From: Balneolaceae bacterium SMO_bin1
GTDB taxonomy: Bacteria; Bacteroidota; Rhodothermia; Balneolales; Balneolaceae
DNA length: 18,277 bases
Assembly (NCBI GenBank): GCA_003123965.1
Contig: NNSL01000470.1
Location: 1 to 18,277 of the forward strand
Reading direction: 5' to 3'
Position numbers and translations under genes: made by a program. The notes beneath the pieces were generated by a model that was not told the origin of the DNA, did not search any database, and saw only the letters and a program-made list of their open reading frames with translations. Below, in pieces: positions 8,159 through 15,919 of this stretch; the stretch's first letter is position 1, and each line of letters starts with the position of its first letter.

Positions 8159-8632
8159 CTACAAGTTATTAATCAGTTCCTTCAGCTCGGCGGCATGGTT
8201 CTTCGTATCCACCTTTTCAATAATACCCAGCACCGTGCCATCGGTGTCAATCACATATGCCGAACGTGTGGGTGCATGGTATTTATTGCCAAACATATTT
8301 TTCTCCACAACAGAATCGGTGGCTTCACCAAATTTGTAATCCGGATCGGATGCCAGCACATAATTGATATCGAGCTTCTCCGCATAATTTTTATGCGATC
8401 CGCAAGTGTCCTTACTTACCGCTACCAAGTTATAGCCATGCTCATCAAACCAGTCGGCTTCTTCGGCAAGGCTCGCGTTCTGTTTATCACAGCCCGACGT
8501 ATTATTGCGCATATATACAGAAACAATGGTGGGGCGATCGAGCAGCTCGCTGAATTGCACGGTCCGCTGCTCCCCGTCTTTTACCACGTCAAGTTCAAAA
8601 TCAGTATCAATCTGTTGTCCTGTCGAAATCAT
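8159..8632 (-). CDS. Thioredoxin-fold peroxiredoxin, Bcp/PrxQ-like, atypical active site
   Basis: The 157-residue protein has the AhpC/TSA fold order: strand IVSVYMRN, a short loop with the probable peroxidatic Cys48 in [69 protein letters not shown]. Peroxiredoxins reduce H2O2 and organic peroxides using a thiol donor such as thioredoxin. The family motif is Pro-x3-Thr-x2-Cys; here Thr45 and Cys48 are kept but the Pro position holds Met41, and a second Cys (Cys77) sits in the KDTCGSH segment where it could resolve the disulfide. No signal peptide is seen, so it should be cytosolic. It is the first gene of the group with topA, 10 bases upstream. The 141 bases before it and after the NUDIX gene contain no recognisable feature. 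The fold is secure; the exact subfamily is not. Confidence 0.85.
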   Translation of the reverse strand: MISTGQQIDTDFELDVVKDGEQRTVQFSELLDRPTIVSVYMRNNTSGCDKQNASLAEEADWFDEHGYNLVAVSKDTCGSHKNYAEKLDINYVLASDPDYKFGEATDSVVEKNMFGNKYHAPTRSAYVIDTDGTVLGIIEKVDTKNHAAELKELINNL

Positions 8633-8773
8633 CGGCTGCGAAATTAATTATTGGATTTGAGTATTTTGTGAAGATGCTTAACGGTTTATGCGGGCACAAT
8701 CGTTTCTTCACGCAATTTTGAAAGTCTTATATAATAAAAGGCTGGCGTGGATACTGCAATTCTTAATTGATTA

Positions 8774-9346
8774 TTATTCCCGCTCCATTAAAAGATAGCG
8801 GCAAACCCCTGCCAGAACAATGGAATGATGGATAGTGCCATCTGTAACCATGGCTAAAAATTCTTCCATCGTCACGGTTCGCACCTCAATGCGTTCGTGC
8901 GTATCGGAATGATCCGATCCCACAAATTCACAATCTTCAGCCACGTACATGTGCGTAAAATTGCTCATGATAGCGGGATTGGCGCTCACTTTCCCAAGCG
9001 ATTCCCACTTATCTGAGCGATAGCCGGTTTCTTCCTGCAGTTCACGCTTGGCCGCACGCAACGGTGATTCGCCGCCATCAACCATGCCGCCCGGAATTTC
9101 CAGCGTGGGGGCCTCAATGCCGTATCGGTACTGCTCTACCAAAATTACGTTGCCTTCTGGGGTGAGGGGAATGACGTTAATCCACTCAGGTGCCCTGAGG
9201 ACATAAAAATCGCCCTCCACGTTTTCCTGCTCTGTTTCCAGTTGAAGCCGGCGTTTCAAAAGATCAAAAATGGGTGTGGAATATTCCTTATTTTCACGCA
9301 CAATACGCCAAGGTTCCACACGCGGATCAAACGATTTTGTACTCAT
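8774..9346 (-). CDS. NUDIX hydrolase, ADP-ribose pyrophosphatase-like
   Basis: The 190-residue protein has a complete NUDIX box: GMVDGGE, seven residues, then REL-Q-EETGY (G-x5-E-x7-REU-x-EE-x-G-U), which binds the catalytic metal ions. The order is that of ADP-ribose and sugar-nucleotide pyrophosphatases: VEGDFYVLRAPEWINVIPL, VILVEQYRYGIEAPTLEIPGG just before the box, then ANPAIMSNFTHMYVAEDC. Such enzymes split ADP-ribose or similar compounds to AMP and a sugar phosphate. I chose ATG 9346 (MSTKSFDPRVEPW) over an in-frame TTG at 9391, which would run into the divergent gene. Only a weak ribosome site (AGGTG very near the ATG) is visible. The start codon is 13 bases from that of AMP nucleosidase, transcribed the other way; both deal with adenine nucleotides. 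The exact substrate is not determinable. Confidence 0.9.
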   Translation of the reverse strand: MSTKSFDPRVEPWRIVRENKEYSTPIFDLLKRRLQLETEQENVEGDFYVLRAPEWINVIPLTPEGNVILVEQYRYGIEAPTLEIPGGMVDGGESPLRAAKRELQEETGYRSDKWESLGKVSANPAIMSNFTHMYVAEDCEFVGSDHSDTHERIEVRTVTMEEFLAMVTDGTIHHSIVLAGVCRYLLMERE

Positions 9347-9359
9347 AGCACCTACTTTT

Positions 9360-10550
9360 ATGGAAAAACGATTTGAATTAGACGCCGACAATAACCTTGA
9401 AACTCATCAAATTGAGGAGCAGATTGAGGAGGCCTGCGATTTGATGGAAGATATTTACGCGGGGGGAGAATACCCAAAGGTTTTGGTGAAGCGCTCGTGG
9501 TCTAAGCACAATCCCATCATCACCGGCGAAATGGCCAAGCCCGAAGCCTACCGTTGGTACCTGCTGCGTGAGCTGCGCAAGCTGGCCGAAAAAGGAGCCA
9601 CTATAAAAATTCTGCCCTCACGCGAACGGCGTTCGCTCAACGATCCGGAATTGTTTGATAATACCGACGAGGACGAGTGGGACATCACGCAGAAAAAGCT
9701 CTTCCTGTTTAGCCCCGAGCGTATTGATATTTCCCTGAACCGGCTGGAGCATTACACTGGCACACAACCGCAGGATTTTCAGCGCTATATCCTGTTCACC
9801 AACTATGATATGCACGTGGAGGTTTTCCTGGAAAAGTATCCCGACTGCGTGAAACCGAGTCGCGGCGGCGTGCAGATGCCGGCTTTTCATCATAAATTGC
9901 CGAACAACAAAGGCGTAACGCTCATTAATATTGGGGTTGGACCCTCAAACGCCAAAACCATTACCGATCACGTGGCGGTGCTTCGGCCCGATGCCATGGT
10001 GATGGTCGGTCACTGCGGCGGGCTGCGCAATCACCAGGCGATTGGCGATTTTGTACTGGCTACCGGTTTTATGCGGGCTGATGGCGTGTTGGATGACATT
10101 TTGCCGCTGAATATTCCCATCACTCCCAACTACCTGCTGAATGTATACCTGAAAGAAGTGCTGGATGCCAATAATCGCAATCACCGGCTGGGCACCGTTT
10201 ATACCACGGCCAACCGTAACTGGGAGTTTTCGAAGAAGCGCACCATTGAGCAGATTCATACCAGCCGCAGTATTGCGGTGGATATGGAATCGGCAACGGT
10301 GGCAACCAACGGCTACCGGTACCGCATTCCCAACGCCACGCTGCTCTGCGTGAGCGATAAGCCGCTGCACGGCAAGCCCAAGCTCGGCTCCGACGCACAG
10401 GATTTCTACCAAGAATCCAAGCAGATGCACTTGCAGATGGTAATTGACGCCCTCGATATCTGCAAGCAAAATCACCCGGAAGGCCTGCCCAACGCGAGCA
10501 TCCGCGCGATGAACGAACCCCTGATGGGCGGCCCCGACGACGAGGAGTAA
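9360..10550 (+). CDS. amn: AMP nucleosidase
   Basis: Amn hydrolyses AMP to adenine and ribose 5-phosphate and so lowers the AMP pool; it is cytosolic. The 396-residue product has an N-terminal AMP nucleosidase-type domain (about 1-170, including RSWSKHNPIITGEMAKP). The C-terminal part is a nucleoside-phosphorylase-like domain with VTLINIGVGPSNAKTITDHV, AMVMVGHCGGLRNHQAIGDFV, VDMESATVATNGYRYRIP and LLCVSDKPLHGKPK, which hold the ribose- and base-binding residues of this superfamily. E. coli Amn is longer (about 480 residues), and shorter members are known. ATG 9360 gives MEKRFELDADNN; a longer upstream reading frame overlaps the NUDIX gene and lacks conservation. No Shine-Dalgarno sequence is visible, and any promoter must lie within the NUDIX coding region. 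Confidence 0.92.
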   Translation: MEKRFELDADNNLETHQIEEQIEEACDLMEDIYAGGEYPKVLVKRSWSKHNPIITGEMAKPEAYRWYLLRELRKLAEKGATIKILPSRERRSLNDPELFDNTDEDEWDITQKKLFLFSPERIDISLNRLEHYTGTQPQDFQRYILFTNYDMHVEVFLEKYPDCVKPSRGGVQMPAFHHKLPNNKGVTLINIGVGPSNAKTITDHVAVLRPDAMVMVGHCGGLRNHQAIGDFVLATGFMRADGVLDDILPLNIPITPNYLLNVYLKEVLDANNRNHRLGTVYTTANRNWEFSKKRTIEQIHTSRSIAVDMESATVATNGYRYRIPNATLLCVSDKPLHGKPKLGSDAQDFYQESKQMHLQMVIDALDICKQNHPEGLPNASIRAMNEPLMGGPDDEE

Positions 10551-10700
10551 CTACAGGCAACTAAATTTCACCTCACATTTCTTCAGCCAGCCGGGCGATA
10601 TTTTGGAATATGAGCCAGAAAATGGTATATCGTAAACACCGTAACGTCACCACCAGAATTTTCGTAGGCTTTATATTAACATTTACTACAACTACATCTT

Positions 10701-11438
10701 ATGATTCTAAAAGCGGAAAACGTATCTAAAACATACGCCAAATCGCGCAAGAATGATGCCTTTCAACTCAAGATTGATGAATTCCATATCAATGAAGGCA
10801 GCTTTACCGCTATCCTGGGGCCCAACGGTTCCGGTAAAAGTACGTTTCTCAAACTTATCCTCGATCTCCTTTTTACCGATGAGGGCCGCATTGAGCTTTT
10901 CGGCAAATCACACAAAGAAAAGCACGCGCGGCAACAGCTAAGCTATCTGCCGGAAAATTTCTCCTTTCCCGAAAAGTTCACCGTTCGCAAAATGCTGCAT
11001 ACCTACGCGGGAATTTCGGGCTCAGCAAATACGGAACTGGAAGGGCGCATCAAAACCTTGGCAGAAGCTTTTAACGTTGATTACCTGGATAAGAAAATTA
11101 AAGACCTATCCAAGGGCATGCGGCAAACCACCGCCCTTATGCACACCTTCCTGGGCGATTACAAGTTTTATATTCTTGACGAACCCTTTAACGGGCTCGA
11201 TGCCGTGCAGAAAAAGGCCGTGATGGAATACATTTTTGAGCTGCAGCAGCAACAAAATGCCGCAGTGCTCATCACCACGCATATTTTATCCGATATTGAA
11301 AAAACCTGCGATACGCTGCACCTCATCCGCGACGGCCGCATTATCGACTCGGCCTCCAAGCAGGAAATTGCCGACCAGCACGGCGGCGTAGAAGCGTACT
11401 ACCTCAACCATTTTGAATCAAAAAAAGCCCTGCAATAA
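10701..11438 (+). CDS. ABC transporter ATP-binding protein (ABC-2 type exporter)
   Basis: The 245-residue subunit carries all nucleotide-binding motifs: Walker A GPNGSGKST (about 40-48), the signature LSKGMRQ (136-142), Walker B YILDEPFNGLD (157-167) and the switch His in TTHILSDIE (about 194). The Q-loop region reads SYLPENFSFPEKFTV, as in NosF/CcmA-like exporters where the usual Gln is lacking. Its stop codon overlaps the ATG of the permease by one base (TAATG), so the two form one transporter. The upstream gap (10551-10700) shows no clear terminator or promoter. The cargo is unknown; NosF/NosY-like and bacitracin- or polysaccharide-type exporters share this layout, and no nos, gliding or antibiotic gene is nearby to decide. 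Confidence 0.93.
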   Translation: MILKAENVSKTYAKSRKNDAFQLKIDEFHINEGSFTAILGPNGSGKSTFLKLILDLLFTDEGRIELFGKSHKEKHARQQLSYLPENFSFPEKFTVRKMLHTYAGISGSANTELEGRIKTLAEAFNVDYLDKKIKDLSKGMRQTTALMHTFLGDYKFYILDEPFNGLDAVQKKAVMEYIFELQQQQNAAVLITTHILSDIEKTCDTLHLIRDGRIIDSASKQEIADQHGGVEAYYLNHFESKKALQ

Positions 11439-12283
11439 TGACGTCACTCAACATAAAACTGTTGCTTAAAAACAAAGTACTCTGGGCCTGGCCCGTCATT
11501 GCCATACTGCTGGCACTTTTTGGCGGCTGGTACGTCGGCATTCAACCCGCAGGCAACGACCATTCCTTTTTATTTGGGTTTGATGGCACGCCCTCTCTTC
11601 CATCAGCCTTTATGATTGACGGGCTGACCGGTTTTTTTGTGCTGATTGCGGTGATTGGGCTGCCCTCGCATTTCAGCAAAAACCTGGAATCTAACCGAGC
11701 TTCCCTGCTGCTGTCGAAACCCGTTTCGCGGACCGACTTTTTCTTTTCTGAATTTGCTGCGGTAACAGCCGTAAGTTTTCTCTATACACTTGTCACCGTG
11801 CTGGCCTTGGCAGTGCTCTTGGCGGTAAAAGCAAGCATTTTCCCGCTGGAGCTGTACTTGGCCATGTTAATGTACATTCCGCTTAGCATTCTTGTAGTTT
11901 ACATTTCTATTGCCTTTTTATTGATCCTAACGCACTCCTACCTGGCAAGCGTGCTCATTGGATACCTTGTTATATCACCTATTTCCAGCTTTTTACTGGA
12001 AGCCGAAACGTTCTTAGGACTGCTGGGCATGAACACCGAAGCCATGCGATCTGCCGCTGATGTATTAAGTTACCTGATACCCAGTTCGGCCGGCATGGAG
12101 AAGATTATGGCCGGCATGAATATGCCCAGCTCCCAGCAAGCCGCCTCAGGCCCGCCCGAAATATCCGGGGTGCTGATGAATGGCTTTGCGGCGTTCGACT
12201 GGCAGCTCTTCGCCTTTGTGATTATCTCCTGCCTGCCTTTTTTCCTGGCAAGCTATTACCTGATGCGCAAAAAAGAGTTTTAG
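11438..12283 (+). CDS. ABC-2 type transporter permease
   Basis: This 281-residue membrane subunit has about six transmembrane helices: WAWPVIAILLALFGGWYVG (about 17-35), GLTGFFVLIAVIGLP (63-77), AVTAVSFLYTLVTVLALAVLLAV (108-130), MLMYIPLSILVVYISIAFLLIL (143-164), ASVLIGYLVISPISSFLL (169-186) and LFAFVIISCLPFFLASYYLM (257-276). Between the first two pairs is the cytosolic segment SKNLESNRASLLLSKPVSRTDFFFSEF, typical of ABC-2 permeases, where the ATPase couples. It ends MRKKEF. The gene overlaps the ATPase gene by one base and ends 6 bases from the end of a gene on the other strand. The transported substrate is not known. Confidence 0.88.
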   Translation: MTSLNIKLLLKNKVLWAWPVIAILLALFGGWYVGIQPAGNDHSFLFGFDGTPSLPSAFMIDGLTGFFVLIAVIGLPSHFSKNLESNRASLLLSKPVSRTDFFFSEFAAVTAVSFLYTLVTVLALAVLLAVKASIFPLELYLAMLMYIPLSILVVYISIAFLLILTHSYLASVLIGYLVISPISSFLLEAETFLGLLGMNTEAMRSAADVLSYLIPSSAGMEKIMAGMNMPSSQQAASGPPEISGVLMNGFAAFDWQLFAFVIISCLPFFLASYYLMRKKEF

Positions 12284-12289
12284 GATTCA

Positions 12290-14554
12290 CTAGCTGCGGA
12301 TCAAATACTGAAACTTCACAAAAAACCGGCGGCTGGTCTGCCGGTAGCCGTCAAACCCGCGATTTTCATCAAATTGACGCAGGTAATCCGTCATGCCAAT
12401 ATAAAACTTGGTGAAGGGATTGGCTTTGTAATAGAGCAACGGATACAGCTGAATTTCATCGCCAAAAGAATCGTACTCGGTGATAAGCCGCGCAAATATA
12501 CTGCGCGAAAAGTTATACCGGCTCGTTAAACGCATCACGTCCCCGCTGTAAAAGGTGCCGGGGCCATCAACCGGCGATAGTTTTGAGTAGCTGTAGCTGA
12601 AATCGAGCTGCAGCCGCGATGACGGCTTGACGGTCGCTTCGGCCGAGAAATTGTAGCCTTCACCCAGTGTGGGATTGCTCCGCCGGTTTACATACTTCCC
12701 AAAATCAAAATCGACTCCAAGCGATAGCCCGTCAGTGGGGTTTGTGCTGGCTCCGATCATCAGTCGCCGCATATCGGTGAAATATTCACCACGAAATCGC
12801 TCATCATTCACCGGAAGGTAGCTCAGGGAAAGCTGGGTTTGACCGGCAAATGTATTGCTTGCACGCAAAAACACGAACCGCTCTTGAAAGTTGCCGCTAA
12901 AATCGTATCGCCATGTCCCGCTTGCGCTTATATCGCCCTGCGACAACCACGCCGTATTCGGAAAATACGACAGGCTTTGGCTGGCCCCAAACTGGCGGCG
13001 ATTGGTTTGATTGATGAAACCTCCCTGCGACTGAAACGTGGGCGAATAAGATTCATAGCTGAATCCAAAATTATAGAATTTTGCTCGGCGGTTAAACTCG
13101 GCATTCAGCAATGTCCCGCTGTATTGCTCACCGTTAAAGGCCGCATCGTACCCGCTGTTGCCAAACTCTCGCTGATTGTTGAAAAGTTCAGTATCGTCAA
13201 TTTCATCTGTGGCAGAATAACCCGCCTGTCCGCTAAAATAGTACTGATCGGCCAAACGCAGCTGCCAATCTACGCTTCCCACATAGTTTGAGCCGCCTAC
13301 TTGATTACGCGTGGTAAGAAGTCCGCCCACAAACGACTCCGTTCCAAAGTTATACTTGCCGCGCAAAATATTGCTGTAGGCTTCTTTGTCTGATCGTACC
13401 AGCGAACTACCGTAAATACCCGGCACAATGAACGGCGTTTCGCGGTCGTAGGCCGTTAAATATGCAATGCTGTAACTATCAGACTGCTGAGTTATTTTAC
13501 CCGCCGCCAGTGGGTTGTTGATCATGCGTGAATAGAAAAGGTCGGCTCCTGTTTCAAACAAATCGGCCCCACGCATAAAAAACGGCCGCTTTTCGGGAAA
13601 GAACAGTGCAAAAGATTCGTTAACGTCAATTTGAGCGGCGTCGGTTTCCACCTGGCTGAAATCGGGATTGACCACTGCATCCATAGACAGGGTAGAACTA
13701 GGGGAATAAGACACACTTCCGCCGATGCGTCCGTCGATAGGTTCATTATCGAGGCCGGACGACGGGCGTGCAGGATCGCTCAGTTCACTATTCTGAAATG
13801 CCAGCGCATACGGCAATAGTTCAACCGTATTGCTACTTTCTAATCCCCGTAAATTTTGCAGTTCCCCGCTTTGGCACAGCAGACACGAATTACTCAGCGA
13901 GACATCGGTCCACGATAGTTGGCTGCGTGTACTGCGCGGGTAGTTCCGAAGAAATTGTACCGACCAATCCTGCACATTTTTACTCGGAAAGTTCAAACTC
14001 TTAAAGGGTATTTTCATTACTGCTGTATAGCCGGAATCCGAGAGGCTTGCCTCGGAATACCAGAGCGCATCAAAATTAAAGTCTTCGTTGTTACCCGTAC
14101 GCAGGCCATCCATTTGCACGCCCAGCGGATTCACGAAAAACTGGTACGCCTGCTGGTTATTGTTAAACGTATCCAGAAAAACGCCTACATAATCGTCTTG
14201 GAAGCTGTTATCACGGTCGGAGATGCTGGCACGGATTTTACCGGGATCGGGATCATGGCTTATGAAACCGATGTACAAGTTTTTGTCGCTATACAGAACT
14301 TTAACGCGTGTTTCTACCGGCGCCGGCGCTTGGTCATTGGGCTGTAGTTCGTGCTCAATATACACGGGCTCAGCCTGTTCCCATGCGGGGTGCTGCATAC
14401 TGCCGGTGATATCAAAATCCTGCTGAATGGGTTGAGCCTGAAGACTATTTTCGGGAAATGATTGAGCCGACTGTGCGAAAAGTGAAGGCGCGAAAAACGC
14501 ACAACTAATAAAAAGTGACACTGAATAGGTGAATAGGGACTTCAAGTGAATCAT
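12290..14554 (-). CDS. DUF5916-type outer-membrane protein with CBM9/DOMON-like N-terminal domain
   Basis: The ~754-residue protein begins with a signal peptide (LFTYSVSLFISCAFFAPSLFA, then QSAQ). Residues about 45-230 resemble the sugar- or haem-binding-type CBM9/DOMON fold that starts DUF5916 proteins (DITGSMQHPAWEQA, VKVLYSDKNLYIGFISHDPDP, DDYVGVFLDTFNNNQQAYQFFVNPLG, AVMKIPFKSLNF). A CxxC (SNSCLLCQSG) follows. VDAVVNPDFSQVETDAAQIDVNE and FFPEKRPFFMRGADLF are hallmark segments before a C-terminal beta-barrel rich in alternating aromatic and polar residues that ends RFFVKFQYLIRS. This family is abundant in Bacteroidota and its function is not established. ATG 14554 is preferred to a TTG one codon upstream; no Shine-Dalgarno sequence is visible. 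It converges on the ABC permease with only 6 bases between the stop codons. Confidence 0.87.
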   Translation of the reverse strand: MIHLKSLFTYSVSLFISCAFFAPSLFAQSAQSFPENSLQAQPIQQDFDITGSMQHPAWEQAEPVYIEHELQPNDQAPAPVETRVKVLYSDKNLYIGFISHDPDPGKIRASISDRDNSFQDDYVGVFLDTFNNNQQAYQFFVNPLGVQMDGLRTGNNEDFNFDALWYSEASLSDSGYTAVMKIPFKSLNFPSKNVQDWSVQFLRNYPRSTRSQLSWTDVSLSNSCLLCQSGELQNLRGLESSNTVELLPYALAFQNSELSDPARPSSGLDNEPIDGRIGGSVSYSPSSTLSMDAVVNPDFSQVETDAAQIDVNESFALFFPEKRPFFMRGADLFETGADLFYSRMINNPLAAGKITQQSDSYSIAYLTAYDRETPFIVPGIYGSSLVRSDKEAYSNILRGKYNFGTESFVGGLLTTRNQVGGSNYVGSVDWQLRLADQYYFSGQAGYSATDEIDDTELFNNQREFGNSGYDAAFNGEQYSGTLLNAEFNRRAKFYNFGFSYESYSPTFQSQGGFINQTNRRQFGASQSLSYFPNTAWLSQGDISASGTWRYDFSGNFQERFVFLRASNTFAGQTQLSLSYLPVNDERFRGEYFTDMRRLMIGASTNPTDGLSLGVDFDFGKYVNRRSNPTLGEGYNFSAEATVKPSSRLQLDFSYSYSKLSPVDGPGTFYSGDVMRLTSRYNFSRSIFARLITEYDSFGDEIQLYPLLYYKANPFTKFYIGMTDYLRQFDENRGFDGYRQTSRRFFVKFQYLIRS

Positions 14555-14599
14555 CAAACAAACTGCTGATTAAAATAAGCTGAAATTCGAGGGAGGTTT

Positions 14600-14632
14600 A
14601 TGGTACGAATTTGCGTGCTATTGTTTCAATAA
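14600..14632 (+). CDS. Possible 10-codon leader ORF upstream of radC
   Basis: A reading frame of ten codons (MVRICVLLFQ) is preceded by GAGGGAGG, the best purine-rich ribosome-site match in this intergenic region, although GGAGG is only 3 bases from the ATG. It lies 100 bases upstream of radC in the 145-base divergent gap with the DUF5916 gene. It may be chance; no regulatory hairpin or repeated codon is seen. Confidence 0.2.
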   Translation: MVRICVLLFQ

Positions 14633-14699
14633 AAGCTGTTAAAGATTTCCTGTAAGGAATGGGCGGCAAGAGAGTCTTACTATAAAAATAAACCACCCT

Positions 14700-15424
14700 A
14701 TGCCCATGCAGGAAGAAGAAACATTTGAAGCCAACGACTTCTTAAAACGAACAGTAAAAGAAATGCAGCCGGATGAACAACCGCGAGAGAAGCTTACCAA
14801 TCATGGCGGCGAAGCCTCTCCGATGCCGAGCTGATGGCCATTTTGCTACGAACTGGAAGCCGGAAGATGAACGTCATTCAAATGGCCCAGGCACTGTTAG
14901 ATCATTTTGGTGGGCTGCGTCAGCTTGCGCGCAAAAACTGGCAAGATATGCAGGCCATTCCGGGCATGGGCAAAGTAAAATCGCTTACGCTGGAAGCGGT
15001 TTTTGAACTTTCGCGGCGTATTGAAGTAGCTCGGCTTGGCGATCAAATTCAAATCACATCACCCCAGGATGCTGTGGCCTACTTTGGGCCCAAATTGCGC
15101 GATCTCACCAAAGAGGTGTTCCTGGTTGCGTTTCTCAACAATGCCAAAATTGTGATGGGCTACAAAAAAATAAGCTCCGGCGGGAGTACAGCCACCATCG
15201 TAGATCCGGCTGAAGTGATGCGCCAGGCCGTAATGAACGAAGCCAACAGTATTTTGCTGCTGCACAATCATCCCAGCGGTAACAAGAAAGAATCGCGCGC
15301 CGATATTCAGCTCACCAAGCGCATTACCGAAGCCGGCAAACTGCTGGGCATTCCGGTGAATGATCATATCATCATTGCAGGTGATGGGTATACGAGCTTC
15401 CGGGCTAAAGGGCTTATCAATTAA
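14700..15424 (+). CDS. radC: RadC family protein (JAB/MPN domain), one frameshift
   Basis: The protein has a helix-hairpin-helix segment (RKNWQDMQAIPGMGKVKSLTL) and a C-terminal MPN/JAMM metal site: Glu in TKEVFLVAF, and HNHPSG followed by SRAD, an exact HxH-x7-S-x2-D. RadC was once linked to DNA repair; its biochemical role is still unsettled. The N-terminal part is in another frame: from ATG 14700 it runs MPMQEEETFEA to QPREKLTNHGGEA, and one missing base at the CC 14815-14816 joins it to LSDAELMAILLRTGSR, as RadC proteins normally read (PREKLLxxGxEALSDAELLAILL). The repaired protein is about 241 residues, usual for the family. Initiation at 14706 is also possible. The stop codon lies within the repeat that precedes the next gene. 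Confidence 0.93.
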
Positions 15425-15454
15425 AAGTTAAAAGTTAGAAAATTAAAAATTGTT
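15421..15454 (+). repeat. A+T-rich repeat before the four-helix-bundle gene
   Basis: Two exact 7-base units TTAAAAG and then degenerate ones (TTAGAAA, ATTAAAA) begin at the radC stop codon. GAAAATTAAAAAT (15438-15450) is an imperfect inverted match, one base shorter, to the tract at 15829-15842 on the far side of the next gene. Confidence 0.5.
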
Positions 15455-15457
15455 GCC

Positions 15458-15805
15458 ATGAAGAATAATATCATTCAGGAAAAAAGCTACAGATTCGCTC
15501 TTAAAATCATCCGGCTTTCTGAAAAATTAAATAACGAAAACCATTTTGAGCTATCTCGTCAAATACTAAAAAGTGGTACTTCGGTAGGAGCAAATGTAGA
15601 GGAAGCTATTGGTGGACAAACTCCTAAAGATTTCCGAGCTAAACTATTTATTGCTTACAAAGAAGCAAGAGAAACAAATTACTGGCTCCGATTACTTAGA
15701 GATAGTCATTTAATAAATGATAATGAAGCTAAAACTCTAATAGATAATAGTCATGAGTTGAAGAAGATTCTTGGTGCGATTTTAGTGACATTAAATAAGA
15801 AATAG
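15458..15805 (+). CDS. Four-helix-bundle protein (S23/IVP family)
   Basis: The 115-residue protein is typical of the four-helix-bundle family first found in intervening sequences of 23S rRNA: SYRFALKIIRLSEKL, ELSRQILKSGTSVGANVEEAIGG, DFRAKLFIAYKEARETNYWLRLLRDS, and a final helix DNSHELKKILGAILVTLNK. The signature GTSVGANVEEA and EARETNYWLRLL are intact. Family members form pentameric basic bundles; some (Avd) serve diversity-generating retroelements, but no reverse transcriptase or rRNA gene is seen here, so this is an orphan copy. The gene is much richer in A+T than radC and argS and is flanked by A+T-rich repeats, which suggests it arrived as a unit. There is no Shine-Dalgarno sequence near the ATG. 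Confidence 0.93.
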   Translation: MKNNIIQEKSYRFALKIIRLSEKLNNENHFELSRQILKSGTSVGANVEEAIGGQTPKDFRAKLFIAYKEARETNYWLRLLRDSHLINDNEAKTLIDNSHELKKILGAILVTLNKK

Positions 15806-15814
15806 GGTAAGATA

Positions 15815-15874
15815 TTTTTCATTTTCTCATTTTTAATTTTTCATTCCCTAAGGTTCGATATTCGTAATTCAAAA
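15815..15874 (+). repeat. A+T-rich and TTCG heptad repeats after the four-helix-bundle gene
   Basis: ATTTTTAATTTTTC (15829-15842) is the inverted partner of the tract before the gene. It is followed by three 7-base units, TTCGATA, TTCGTAA and TTCAAAA (15854-15874). Together the flanks frame the four-helix-bundle gene; the remaining 45 bases lead to the argS start. Confidence 0.45.
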
Positions 15875-15919
15875 GCCTTATATTCCCGCCTAACTTTTTT
15901 GATGTAGAAATAGCCCAAA

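Noticed and set aside
8633..8773. RNA gene or terminator between the NUDIX and peroxiredoxin genes
   Set aside because: No stable stem-loop or tRNA-like pattern is visible; only A+T-rich sequence.
9347..9391. Upstream TTG start for the NUDIX gene
   Set aside because: It would overlap the AMP nucleosidase coding sequence and adds residues unlike the family.
9945..10475. Long minus-strand open frame opposite amn
   Set aside because: It is the mirror of a strongly conserved gene and its translation has no recognisable domain.
15458..15805. Diversity-generating retroelement accessory protein (Avd)
   Set aside because: No reverse transcriptase, template repeat or variable repeat is present in the window; only the general four-helix-bundle family is supported.
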